A stretch of 64,000 nt of DNA. It comes from Elizabethkingia occulta. Its GTDB lineage: Bacteria > Bacteroidota > Bacteroidia > Flavobacteriales > Weeksellaceae. Shown piece after piece: positions 17,801 to 25,828 of this stretch. The notes below the pieces were generated by a model. That model made no database searches. It was not told the origin of the DNA and was given only the letters and a program-made list of their open reading frames with translations. Location of the stretch: contig NZ_MAHX01000020.1 of assembly GCF_002023715.1 (NCBI RefSeq), forward strand, positions 62,001-126,000. The letters are read 5' to 3'. How positions within the stretch are numbered: the first letter of the stretch is position 1; the number at the start of each line of letters is the position of its first letter. A program made the translations under genes and the position numbers.

Positions 17801-17998
17801 CTGAAGGTTATCCAGACTGAATATTCCTTTGTTGTTGCTTTTTGTTTCGAAAGTACTGTTAGTAGGTAAGTGAGTTACTTTTACTGTTACTTCCGAACCG
17901 GAACCTTTTAATCTTCCAAGAATTTTGGAAGTTGTTTCCTGTGAGAATGCTAAGCCAAATGATAAAAGGGCAATAGCGCAAATAATTCTTTTCTTCAT
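14810..17998 (-). CDS. TonB-dependent receptor with carboxypeptidase-regulatory-like N-domain (Oar-like)
   Basis: A 1062-residue outer-membrane protein. It has a signal peptide (MKKRIICAIALLSFGLAFSQ), a CarboxypepD-regulatory-like beta-sandwich (about residues 22-105), a plug with GISQSQISGLPNINRGIQDV and DAIQDVQVYIAPYDVKLGNF, then a long barrel with alternating aromatic strands, ending in QLGIRYNF with the usual terminal Phe. The type resembles Oar-like receptors more than classical SusC proteins. It imports a large ligand or takes part in adhesion; the ligand is unknown and there is no SusD partner beside it. It is a single-gene unit with its own terminator and a -7-like box 24 bases upstream. 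Confidence 0.93.
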   Translation of the reverse strand: MKKRIICAIALLSFGLAFSQETTSKILGRLKGSGSEVTVKVTHLPTNSTFETKSNNKGIFSLDNLQPGGPYKIEITEGSNIIYSNSNLQLSLGNNDLPVVEVNSSKEKTIDEVKLTANKKTAVKYGVGISQSQISGLPNINRGIQDVTKLIPQSANNSFNGTNFRYNNVTIDGSINNDAIGFSPSLGGQTGTSGMPGSSTRSNSISLDAIQDVQVYIAPYDVKLGNFLGGSINAVTRSGSNNVDGSIYFYGRNAAITGKNRVGDNSKMPSSFEDYIAGGRIGLPVVKDKVFLFTNFEYTKRTDPVFYNAGDPGSLVDNATAARIARDVQNRYGFDIGSYNQYNNFSESGKLFTKLDWKLNDKHSLSIKNNTVFSQASNLERDGANFRFSSIDFTQRNTASTTTLELKSRFNSKWSNNLIVGYSSIHDYRDPSSQNKMFPQVEISYNGGTILFGNDREATVFNMKQKTFEITNNLTYKTGIHNFLLGTHNELYNIDYGFVNALNGRISYKNLDDFFASKPARIRGTYPFNGDNRETLFNNPYAHYKVNMLSLYLQDEINLGRLRLSPGIRVDYTDLPNKPQLSPQVNASPNDPNFGNTYTYTPLNQLTNKYLSKPTLSPRLGFNLDITENKSVVLRGGSGIFVGRIPFAWLGYAYYNDGVGFGSYDYNPPAPAQLTTNGDPLVSGNFAKWQNSSKVQVDLIDNNFKMPRVWRSSLALDYTLAGYKLTLEGIYTKVIYDLMFQQVNKTDKVTYYSYDTNHEMPVYTTNINSNFSNAYMLSNTKEGYRYNLTVQLAKSYNFGFNFFAAYTYGDAKDITNGIRNSMESNWQMNQSLTPNNPALATSNFAIKNRIVANLGYGINLSETNRLSANVYFNAQSGNPFSWGFVNSTIANTGQAAGLAYIFKDAAEAAKYLVSYKDAAGNTVSVQQQVSDYENFINSNKYLSSRRGKFTERNGDFTPWNVQADFRIMDEIKLSNKNKNTIQISFSIMNITNLLNKDWGKVYFVPNTFNSTASVGLTKVGNVSGNVPEAGDPTYNFKTPGTPYTIDQFASRFQGQLGIRYNF

Positions 17999-18021
17999 AT
18001 CGAATAGTTCAAATTCTAGCG

Positions 18022-18029
18022 CAAAAATA
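18022..18029 (-). promoter_or_regulatory. Candidate promoter -7 element of the TonB receptor gene
   Basis: CAAAAATA on the plus strand reads TATTTTTG on the minus strand, matching TAnnTTTG, 24 bases upstream of the ATG. No clear -33 element is seen. Confidence 0.45.
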
Positions 18030-18651
18030 AATGGCTGTACTAAAGAATCAGGAAACTGAAAATTAACATTGTGTAAATGATAATTTAACTTTTTCTTAAA
18101 AAAAACTTAATGATTATGAAAGTTTATAAATGAAGAGTGTTTGTTGATTCAGCTTATGTTGTAGTGTGTGAATAGTTCTTTGTTGTTTATTGATTTCATA
18201 ATTTAATTTTACAAATTAGTTAATAAGTTTTCTATTTGATTTTTTGTATTGTGTTTAATTTTTATTTTGTATATATCTATAATTAATAGTGGTATTTTTG
18301 ATTAATTAATTGTTTTGTTTAAATAGTTAATTTGCTTTTATATGTTCTCCGTTTTTTTAAATTTATCTTGGAAAGCGCCTGCTGTATAGGGTTTTTGGTT
18401 ATTTATAATTCAATAATATTTATTTATTTACAGTGTCATTTATAAATATATCTATAATTAATTATTAAATATTTAAAATAAATATTTTGTGTGTTGTTTT
18501 TTTTATTAATTTTATTGAGAATTCATTGTAAGTACTTTATTAGTTAATAATATTTATAAATAAGAATATATGTTTAATAATGTTTCATTATAGAAACGTC
18601 ATAATTTAGACTGCTTATGGGGGATACTATATTTTAAGATTTCTGAAAACT

Positions 18652-18682
18652 GTTTGACAATTTCTTACTATTTCTGTCAAAC
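18652..18682. repeat. Spaced 8-bp inverted repeat, possible operator
   Basis: GTTTGACA and TGTCAAAC are separated by 15 bases. The TTTGACA arms are G/C-containing islands in otherwise AT-only DNA, which makes a protein-binding site plausible. It lies about 300 bases upstream of the 65-aa peptide gene. Confidence 0.4.
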
Positions 18683-18979
18683 TTATAGTGTTAAGGGAAA
18701 AATGACATGTGTTTCATGTATGTTTTGTTTCTGATTAGTTTTTTTACGCTGATGATTATACTCCCGTGATATGTTTTATTGTTTCGGATTCGAATATTTA
18801 TCAGATCGATTTTTTAGAGGTTTATCCTATACTGTTTTATTCAATGCTTTAAAAAAAGATTATTACATGGATGTTATTACTAATTGATAGATGATACTGG
18901 AAGAGGATAGATAGCTTCTTGTGTAAGTATTTTATTTATTGCATATGATAATTTTCAACACCTTTTTACAAATAAATAA

Positions 18980-19177
18980 ATGAAAGAAATGAATAATAAT
19001 ACTACTAAAAGAGAATACGTTGCTCCTGAGTTAAATTGTGTTCTCATAGAAATTGAACAAGGAATTGCAGCTGGTTCGGCTACACTTAGAATCGGAGCTG
19101 CAGGATCTGAAGATACTCCTCAAATAGATGATTGGAATAACGGAGGCACATGGGGAAGCGGGGATTCTGATTTGTAA
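18980..19177 (+). CDS. Small peptide with a conserved-looking IAAGSA motif
   Basis: A 65-residue protein with no signal peptide or membrane helix. It reads as a short polar N-terminus, a YVAPELNCVLIEIEQGIAAG block, then a tail rich in G, D, S, W and N (DDWNNGGTWGSGDSDL). I recall similar 50-70-residue proteins (APEL..V.IE.E.GIAAGS plus acidic Gly/Trp tail) in other Bacteroidota beside fimbrillin-like lipoproteins, with no assigned function. The EL-x-LI-x-IE-x-GIAAG pattern faintly resembles a double-glycine leader, but there is no modifying enzyme or dedicated exporter next to it. It lies 41 bases before the lipoprotein gene and is probably co-transcribed. Confidence 0.75.
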   Translation: MKEMNNNTTKREYVAPELNCVLIEIEQGIAAGSATLRIGAAGSEDTPQIDDWNNGGTWGSGDSDL

Positions 19178-19218
19178 AGTTTTAGAAACTAAATTTTATT
19201 AATTAAAAATGAATTAAA

Positions 19219-20982
19219 ATGAAATCTATATCTGAAAATTTTACAAAAATAATAAAAGGAATAGCACTTGGAAGTATTGTTTTTATAGGTGTAAGCTCAT
19301 GTTCTTCCCGAGATGATAAATCAGAGGATCTGAATAATAGTGCTAAAGCTACATTGAATTTTAACATCGTAGGTATTGAAAACGCTGGTGGTATTTCTGC
19401 AAGTGCTTCTGCTAATAAACAGAATGGTGTTTTGACTGGCTCTTCTGTTATTACGAAGGAGAATACAATTTCTTTAAAGGATTTTGATGTACTAACGAGT
19501 ATGGAAAAAGTTGAGACCGGCGGCTTAGGTGCGTTGGCTTCATCATCTGGAATGAATGGAGCTCTTGCAGCAACTCAGCCAATGAACGCAGGTGTTAAAT
19601 ATCTTATCCAGGTTTATGTTGCCGGAACAAATACTAATCCGGTTGTTAATACCGTGGCTACGGCTGGTGTTAATCCTTCGATTACAGTACCTGCAGGGCA
19701 ATCTTATGACTGGTATGTTTTTTCTACTAATGATGCTACTGCGCCTGTTATTAATAATGGGGTTATAAGTAGTTCAACGATTGCTAATAAAGATGTATTA
19801 TATGCTAAAAGTGCTGCTCCTGTTAGTGTTCAAAACGGGCAAAATGATTTGGCGGTTTCTTTCCGTCGTAATACGGTTCGGATAGATGTAAACGTAGATG
19901 CCCGTGGTCTTTTTGGTAAAATAGATAATACAACAACAGTAGAGCTTGGAACAGGTATGGGTGGATCATTTGCAAGTGTTGTTAAATCCGGAGACTTGAA
20001 TATATTTACAGGTGCTTATACTAATATACAAGCAGTACCTGCTCTGGTATCCGGTAGTAATATGGTAAATACTGTAGGAGCGCAAGGCGATGCCGGTGCA
20101 ACAAAAACAGCTTCTTTTTATACTGTGGATGCCAGTGCTAATGCTATACCTGCTAACCTTAGCGTGAGACTTGGTACATTGGGAGTAAATATGGATGATA
20201 ATACCCTGAGAACTTTTTCAGGTGCATCAGTTGCTTATACTAATACCGCAATAACACCCGTAATTGGGACGCAGTATTTATTAAATGCACGCATGATAGA
20301 GTCTGGTATAGCCCAAGGGACAGCTATATGGGCGCGTACTAATTTGCAATACGCTGAATATGCTACTGATAAATATCGCTTCCTGCCGACTAATGATATT
20401 GCAATAAATCAATTGCTTAATATTCTTGATCTTGTACAATTGGGATTTGGTGGGAATACTATAACTAATAAGATTACGAATTTATATTGGAATTTTAATG
20501 CCTCTACACCGGAAGGAGCTTCTGGAAGTGGTGATCCATGTGCTTTGGTGTATCCAACAGGTAAATGGAGAACTCCTACTTCAGCAGAATTTACATCTTT
20601 AGGTACACCAGCAGGAGCAGCAGGGAGATATGTTGATGTAGGAAATGGGGTAATCTCTGATGCTCTTTTTGCTGGTCAATGGCCAATTCCAGGAACTGTT
20701 GATTCTGCTTTTCCGGTGCATTCTCAGAGATTATTTATTCCGATGTATGGTTACCGAGCCTCAACGGGCAATGTTTTAGATACTCCAAGTGCTCTACTTC
20801 CGGGGGCTGCAGCATCTGTAACATCTAATTATTGGACTTCTAATAATTCTGGAGCAAATGGTGTTAAATTTTTCAGAAGTTTAACAACGGTATTGTCTGT
20901 AATAGGTTTGGATACTGGTTATTCTACCCCCACAGAATTTGGGGCGGGTAAAGGGATGAGTGTCCGTTGTGTGAGAAGTTAA
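19219..20982 (+). CDS. Fimbrillin-like lipoprotein with FISUMP-like C-terminal domain
   Basis: A 587-residue lipoprotein with a signal peptide and lipobox GVSSC followed by SSRDD. The N-terminal two-thirds is rich in S, T, A, N and G and strand-forming, with the VSFRRNTVRIDVNVDARGLFG segment reminiscent of fimbrillin/Mfa-like stalk proteins. The C-terminal part contains YPTGKWRTPTSAEFTSLGTP, NYWTSNNSGANGVKFFRSL and the terminal GMSVRCVR, a hallmark of the Fibrobacter succinogenes major paralogous (FISUMP) domain. It is likely a surface adhesin or pilus-tip-like protein. It follows the 65-aa peptide and precedes a strong hairpin. The role is inferred from architecture. Confidence 0.8.
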   Translation: MKSISENFTKIIKGIALGSIVFIGVSSCSSRDDKSEDLNNSAKATLNFNIVGIENAGGISASASANKQNGVLTGSSVITKENTISLKDFDVLTSMEKVETGGLGALASSSGMNGALAATQPMNAGVKYLIQVYVAGTNTNPVVNTVATAGVNPSITVPAGQSYDWYVFSTNDATAPVINNGVISSSTIANKDVLYAKSAAPVSVQNGQNDLAVSFRRNTVRIDVNVDARGLFGKIDNTTTVELGTGMGGSFASVVKSGDLNIFTGAYTNIQAVPALVSGSNMVNTVGAQGDAGATKTASFYTVDASANAIPANLSVRLGTLGVNMDDNTLRTFSGASVAYTNTAITPVIGTQYLLNARMIESGIAQGTAIWARTNLQYAEYATDKYRFLPTNDIAINQLLNILDLVQLGFGGNTITNKITNLYWNFNASTPEGASGSGDPCALVYPTGKWRTPTSAEFTSLGTPAGAAGRYVDVGNGVISDALFAGQWPIPGTVDSAFPVHSQRLFIPMYGYRASTGNVLDTPSALLPGAAASVTSNYWTSNNSGANGVKFFRSLTTVLSVIGLDTGYSTPTEFGAGKGMSVRCVRS

Positions 20983-21019
20983 TAATTTATTTACAATCAC
21001 TTCACAATATATATATCAT

Positions 21020-21055
21020 AAATGGGGTAATTTGGAGTTTCCAATTACTCCATTT
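21020..21055 (+). terminator. Terminator-like hairpin after the fimbrillin-like gene
   Basis: AAATGGGGTAATTTGGA pairs with TCCAATTACTCCATTT around GTT, with one bulged T and one G-T pair. The T-tail is weak (ATTGTT), so termination strength is uncertain. Confidence 0.6.
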
Positions 21056-21151
21056 ATTGTTAATTGGAAGGGTGTTTTGAATAAATGATAAATAACGAGA
21101 GGAAAAAGGTTAAAAAATGATAATATTTTTTCTAGTCAGGGAAATAATATG

Positions 21152-21159
21152 TAGTTTTG
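21152..21159 (+). promoter_or_regulatory. Candidate promoter -7 element of the thioredoxin-like lipoprotein gene
   Basis: TAGTTTTG matches TAnnTTTG, 43 bases before the ATG at 21202. A 12-codon open frame beginning at 21177 overlaps the start and may be incidental. Confidence 0.45.
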
Positions 21160-21201
21160 CGCCAAACAAAAATATGATGAAAGAAAATATGAAAAAAAAT
21201 A

Positions 21202-22107
21202 ATGAAATTAAAACTTAATAGTTTTTCAGTTTTTTATTGCTCCTGTGTACTACTTTTTTCATGTGCAAAGAAGGAAGAGCAAAAAATAACACAACAACAG
21301 GAAATTACAGAGAACGAAACTGAACAGTCTGCTGATAAAGTGAATCGTTCAATTGCCAATTACTGGGATCATTACAATTTTGCCGATACAAATGCTATTA
21401 AAGATCCTGCTCAGGCAGAACAGGCTCTGGTAGATTTTATTGCCTTATTTCCGGATGCTGATCAAAAGCAAATTTCTCAGTCCATCAATGCAATGTTTGA
21501 AAAGGCTTCTGTAAATAAAGAAGTATTCAGCTTTTTCAAAGATGGATATGAGAAGTATCTTTATGATCCTAATTCTCCATTGCATAATGATGTATATTTC
21601 TTGCCTGTTTTAGAATATCTGGTCAATACTAAGCATCTTAATGATACCGAAAAAATAAGATACAGAATGTTGCTGAAGCTGGTGAATAAAAATATGCCAG
21701 GATCAGTTGCAACTGATTTCGAATTTATAGATTCTTCAGGAAAAGACCAAAATCTTCATCAGATTAAAGCACCGGAAAAATTACTTGTTTTTTATGATCC
21801 GGAATGTTCACATTGTGCAGAAGCTATTAAGCAAATGAGTCAGGATGTGAGAATCAATACGCTTATCAATCAGGAAAAACTGAAGGTTGTTGCTGTAAGT
21901 CCTGTTGAAGATATTAATAAATGGAAGGCATATCAGGCTAATATACCTACAAAGTGGATTAATGGTTTTGATAAAAAAGGCGATTTGAAACAAAAAGAAC
22001 TTTACGATATCAAGGCTTTTCCTACTATCTATCTCCTTGATGAAAAAAATGAAGTTGTTCTTAAAGATACTAGTCTGGAACAAGTTTTGAGTTTGTTAAA
22101 GATCTGA
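21202..22107 (+). CDS. DUF5106-type lipoprotein with C-terminal thioredoxin-like domain
   Basis: A 301-residue lipoprotein with lipobox LLFSC followed by AKKEE. The N-terminal helical half (about residues 45-160, with NYWDHYNFAD and YEKYLYDPNSPLHND) fits the DUF5106 region commonly fused to thioredoxin folds in Bacteroidota. The C-terminal half has a TlpA-like fold with the redox pair C202-S-H-C205 in YDPECSHCAEAI and a cis-Pro region AFPTIYLLD. It probably reduces or isomerises disulfides of envelope proteins. It has its own -7 box and follows the adhesin hairpin by about 150 bases, so it may be a separate unit. Its natural substrate is unknown. Confidence 0.85.
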   Translation: MKLKLNSFSVFYCSCVLLFSCAKKEEQKITQQQEITENETEQSADKVNRSIANYWDHYNFADTNAIKDPAQAEQALVDFIALFPDADQKQISQSINAMFEKASVNKEVFSFFKDGYEKYLYDPNSPLHNDVYFLPVLEYLVNTKHLNDTEKIRYRMLLKLVNKNMPGSVATDFEFIDSSGKDQNLHQIKAPEKLLVFYDPECSHCAEAIKQMSQDVRINTLINQEKLKVVAVSPVEDINKWKAYQANIPTKWINGFDKKGDLKQKELYDIKAFPTIYLLDEKNEVVLKDTSLEQVLSLLKI

Positions 22108-22276
22108 GAATGATTTTATAATAAACGATTATTTTTTTTAATTATTGAATTTAATTTTATAAATTTCTGTTACTTCTTCAGTTAAGTAACTATACTAACA
22201 TTTTAATGCTCTGAAAAATGCAGAAAATAATGTACAGAGTGATATGCAGCACTTTTTTGTTAGTAGTTTATCTTTA

Positions 22277-23419
22277 ATGGATATGAAATTATTAATTGTT
22301 TTTATTCCTTTTTTATTTGCCGTGTTCTTGAGCAGGGTAATGATTCCGTATATCCTTCTGATTTCATATAAGAAGAGGCTGTTTGACCCGATTGATTCCC
22401 GAAAGCTGCACAAGCGTATAGTCCCAAGATTAGGAGGGGTTGCTTTTGCACCTATACAATGCTGTTTATTAGTTATTACTATGGTAGCTGTTTTTAAGCT
22501 AAATATTGTTAATCTGCAGGTTCAGTCATGGGCCATTATTCCAAGTTTGATGTTACTGGTTTGTGGGCTGGTTATATTATTTATTGTTGGTATAGGAGAT
22601 GATTTGATAGGTGTAAATTATAAAGCAAAATTTATAGCTCAGATATTTGTTGCTTGCCTTTTTCCATTGAGTGGATTGTGGATAAATGATTTATACGGAG
22701 TTGGGCTTATAGTTTCATTATCTCCTTGGATTGGAATGCCTTTAACCGTTTTTATTGTTGTGCTTATTATTAATGCAATAAATCTTATGGACGGTTTGGA
22801 CGGTTTGTGTTCCGGATTAGTAGGATTAGGATGTATCGTTTTAGGAGGCTTATTTATGTTTTATGATGCATGGCTGCATGCATTATTTGCTTTTATTACC
22901 GCAGGTGTATTGATTCCGTTTTTTTATTATAATGTATTTGGTACAGTACGCCGTCGTCGTCAGATTTTTATGGGGGATACAGGTAGTATGACGTTGGGAT
23001 ATTCGATTGCATTTTTAGCTATTAGCTTCGCAATGAATAATCGTTATATTAAACCTTTTTCTGAGGGAGCTATTGTTGTTGCCTTTTCTACACTTATCGT
23101 TCCCATTTTGGATGTAGCAAGAGTTATGTATGTACGTTGGAGATCTGGGAAATCTATGTTTTCGGCTGATCGTAATCATTTGCACCATAAATTTCTACGT
23201 TCCGGGATGTCTCACAGAACAGCGATGCTGGCTATTTTGGCATTAGCATTATTTTTTTGTATTTTTAATATAATAATGGTAGAGATTATTAGTAATAATG
23301 TCGTAGTTGTTTGTGATGTATTATTATGGATCGCCTTTCATTATGTTTTTAACAGAATATTTGAAAAGAAAATGAAAGAACAAAAACATTTAGAAACATT
23401 TAATTTAACTGAGAATTAA
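22277..23419 (+). CDS. WecA/MraY-family polyprenyl-phosphate sugar-1-phosphate transferase
   Basis: A multi-pass membrane protein of about 380 residues with some ten hydrophobic helices. Signature motifs are RKLHKRIVPRLGGVAF, VGIGDDLIGV, INLMDGLDGLCSG (Asp-rich), FMGDTGSMTLGY and NHLHHKFLRSGMSH. It transfers a sugar phosphate, usually GlcNAc-1-phosphate, from UDP to undecaprenyl phosphate, starting a repeat unit. The start is uncertain: ATG at 22244, 22277 or 22283 are all in frame; the later ones put the first helix at the terminus. It opens the polysaccharide operon, and the next gene follows after 4 bases. This is the only initiating transferase recognised in locus 1. Confidence 0.9.
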   Translation: MDMKLLIVFIPFLFAVFLSRVMIPYILLISYKKRLFDPIDSRKLHKRIVPRLGGVAFAPIQCCLLVITMVAVFKLNIVNLQVQSWAIIPSLMLLVCGLVILFIVGIGDDLIGVNYKAKFIAQIFVACLFPLSGLWINDLYGVGLIVSLSPWIGMPLTVFIVVLIINAINLMDGLDGLCSGLVGLGCIVLGGLFMFYDAWLHALFAFITAGVLIPFFYYNVFGTVRRRRQIFMGDTGSMTLGYSIAFLAISFAMNNRYIKPFSEGAIVVAFSTLIVPILDVARVMYVRWRSGKSMFSADRNHLHHKFLRSGMSHRTAMLAILALALFFCIFNIIMVEIISNNVVVVCDVLLWIAFHYVFNRIFEKKMKEQKHLETFNLTEN

Positions 23420-23423
23420 ACCT

Positions 23424-24386
23424 ATGAAAATTGCTATTATAGGGGGGGCAGGTTTTGTGGGCACATGCCTTATAGAATTATTAAAAAGATCACCTCAATA
23501 TGAATTATTAAATATAGATAAGAATCCGAGTAAAAAATATCCTGAAATTACCCAAGTTGGAAATGTAATGGATAAAAATACTTTAATTAACCAGTTACAA
23601 GGAGTAGATATTGTTATTTTGTTGGCAGCAGAGCACCGGGATGATGTAACACCTACTTCCCTATATTATGATGTGAATGTACAGGGAATGAAAAATGTAC
23701 TGGAGGCGATGGAGGCTAATAATGTTAAACGTATTATTTTCACCAGTTCCGTAGCGGTATATGGATTGGATAAAGATAATCCGGATGAGTCTTTTCCTGC
23801 GGAACCTTTTAACCATTATGGAAAAAGTAAATGGGAAGCAGAACTGGTATTACAGGAGTGGTATAAAAAACATACTGACTGGAATATTAATATTGTGCGT
23901 CCGACCGTAATATTTGGAGAAGGGAATAGAGGGAATGTTTATAACTTACTTAATCAGATTGCCAATGGTAAGTTTATGATGATTGGTAGCGGAGATAATC
24001 AGAAATCCATGTCTTATATCGGAAATATTATTGCTTTCATCAAGTTTATGATTGAAGAAAAACAAACGGGTTATAATGTTTTCAATTATGTTGATAAACC
24101 TGACTTTACAACAAATGATTTAGTTCATCATACAGGGCAAATTCTGAATAAAAAAATCCCGACAACCCGTATTCCCTTTTGGCTGGGTATGATGGGCGGC
24201 TATGGTTTTGATCTATTGGCATGGGTAACCCGGAAAAAACTAAATATAAGTTCTGTCAGAGTGAAAAAATTCTGTGCTGTAACCCAGTATGACTCTACTA
24301 AGGCTATGTCATCTGGATTTGTTCCGCCATATAGCATGGAAGAGGGGTTAAGGAGAATGTTGCATCAGGAGTTTGGAAGTAATTAA
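23424..24386 (+). CDS. NAD-dependent epimerase/dehydratase (extended SDR)
   Basis: A 320-residue SDR protein with an N-terminal Rossmann motif IIGGAGFVGTCLIELL, the active-site Ser region FTSSVAVYG, and YGKSKWEAE carrying the catalytic Tyr and Lys. The C-terminal substrate region has TVIFGEGNRGNVYNLL. It interconverts or dehydrates nucleotide sugars, or works on lipid-linked sugars after the WecA-like step. A similar gene commonly follows a WecA-type transferase in Bacteroidota loci, so action on the first sugar is plausible. It sits 4 bases after the transferase gene and 5 bases before the flippase gene. Confidence 0.9.
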   Translation: MKIAIIGGAGFVGTCLIELLKRSPQYELLNIDKNPSKKYPEITQVGNVMDKNTLINQLQGVDIVILLAAEHRDDVTPTSLYYDVNVQGMKNVLEAMEANNVKRIIFTSSVAVYGLDKDNPDESFPAEPFNHYGKSKWEAELVLQEWYKKHTDWNINIVRPTVIFGEGNRGNVYNLLNQIANGKFMMIGSGDNQKSMSYIGNIIAFIKFMIEEKQTGYNVFNYVDKPDFTTNDLVHHTGQILNKKIPTTRIPFWLGMMGGYGFDLLAWVTRKKLNISSVRVKKFCAVTQYDSTKAMSSGFVPPYSMEEGLRRMLHQEFGSN

Positions 24387-24391
24387 TATTA

Positions 24392-25828
24392 ATGGAATTA
24401 AAAAAACAAGCAACTAAAAGTGCATTTTGGGCTTTTATAGAACAATTTAGTGCTCAATTGATAGGGTTTGGTGTAAGCTTGGTTCTTGCTAGATTGTTAA
24501 TGCCTGAAGATTTTGGAACTATAGCTTTGTTTGGAGTAGTTATGAATGTTTCAGCTGTATTGATTAATGGAGGATTAACTAGTAGTTTAGTCAGGACTCA
24601 AAATGCTGATGATAGTGATTTATCAACTGTATTTTGGTTTAATATAGTAATAAGTTTTCTCATATATATTGTTATTTTTACTACCGCGCCTCAGATTTCT
24701 AATTTTTATAATAAGCCTATTTTAACCGAGTTAATAAGGGTGTATGCTATTATTTTAATAGTTGACTCTTTTGTGTCTGTGCAGGCAATGCGATTTGAAA
24801 AGGAGCTCGATTTTAAAACAACTTTTCGAATTAAATTACCATCCCTATTAATTGGAGGAGCATTGGGAATAGTGCTGGCATGGCAAGGTTTTGGAGTTTG
24901 GAGTTTGGTTTATTCAGCAATATTCAAAAATGTTATTAGTACAATTCAATATTGGTTTTATAGTGATTGGCGCCCTTCTTTTATCTTTAATAAGATTAAA
25001 TTCAGATATCATTTCTCTTTTGGTATTCGTATTACAGCATCAGCTTTATTAGATGTTGTATTTAGTAGCTTATTTACTATTATAATAGGAAAAAAGTTTT
25101 CTTCAGTTGAATTGGGCTATTATGACAGGGCCGATGGATTAAAGCAATTACCAATAAATAATATTGCAGCGACATTAAATAGGGTCGCATTTCCTTTGTT
25201 TGCAAAAATAAGCCATGATAATGAAAGGCTTAAAAATGTGTATCAGGAAATGCTCAAACTTGTAATTTTTGTGATAGCACCTATAATAGGGATAATGATT
25301 ATTGAAGCATTACCATTAATACGCTTTTTACTCACAGAAAAATGGTTACCAGCTGTTCCTTATTTTCAAATACTTTCACTTGCAGGTTTATTATACCCTA
25401 TTCATGCTTATAATTTAAATATATTAAATGCTAAAGGGAGATCCGATCTTTTTTTAAAACTAGAAATATTAAAAAAACTACTTGTAATCATCATTATTTT
25501 ACTAATGATACCTTTTGGAATGTATGGTTTGGTATGGGCACAGGTTATACTATCTGTGATGGCCTTGTTTATTAATACATTCTTTACAGGTAAATTTTTA
25601 AACTATAATATTTTTCAACAATTAAAAGACCTATTTCCAAGTATAGCTGTTGCAACTTTTATAGGTTTAATTTTATGGCTTTTTGACAAAGAAATTTTAT
25701 ATTCACAAAAAGACCTTATAAGAATAATTGTATTGACGACTTTATATTTAATCATATATTTTGGAATAACTTATATGTTAAGATTTAAAGAATTAATTTT
25801 AATAAAAAACATAATTTTAAAAAAATGA
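24392..25828 (+). CDS. wzx: Wzx-type polysaccharide flippase (MOP superfamily)
   Basis: A 478-residue membrane protein with about 12-14 hydrophobic helices. The N-terminus KSAFWAFIEQFSAQLIGFGVSLVLARLL with MPEDFG is typical of the polysaccharide-synthesis/WzxC-type transporters. GYYDRADGLKQLPINN is another conserved segment. It flips undecaprenyl-linked repeat units across the inner membrane for Wzy polymerisation. Its base composition is more AT-rich than the flanking housekeeping genes. The stop overlaps the next start by four bases (ATGA), so translation is coupled with the aminotransferase gene. Confidence 0.9.
   Translation: MELKKQATKSAFWAFIEQFSAQLIGFGVSLVLARLLMPEDFGTIALFGVVMNVSAVLINGGLTSSLVRTQNADDSDLSTVFWFNIVISFLIYIVIFTTAPQISNFYNKPILTELIRVYAIILIVDSFVSVQAMRFEKELDFKTTFRIKLPSLLIGGALGIVLAWQGFGVWSLVYSAIFKNVISTIQYWFYSDWRPSFIFNKIKFRYHFSFGIRITASALLDVVFSSLFTIIIGKKFSSVELGYYDRADGLKQLPINNIAATLNRVAFPLFAKISHDNERLKNVYQEMLKLVIFVIAPIIGIMIIEALPLIRFLLTEKWLPAVPYFQILSLAGLLYPIHAYNLNILNAKGRSDLFLKLEILKKLLVIIIILLMIPFGMYGLVWAQVILSVMALFINTFFTGKFLNYNIFQQLKDLFPSIAVATFIGLILWLFDKEILYSQKDLIRIIVLTTLYLIIYFGITYMLRFKELILIKNIILKK

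Larger units (their letters stand above)
17999..18979. other. Long AT-rich divergent intergenic region
   Basis: This 981-base spacer separates the receptor and the small-peptide operon. It is extremely AT-rich and has no credible gene on either strand. It holds a minus-strand -7-like box near 18022 and an 8-bp inverted repeat at 18652-18682. The plus-strand promoter for the 18980 gene must lie here, but no exact consensus was found. Confidence 0.6.
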
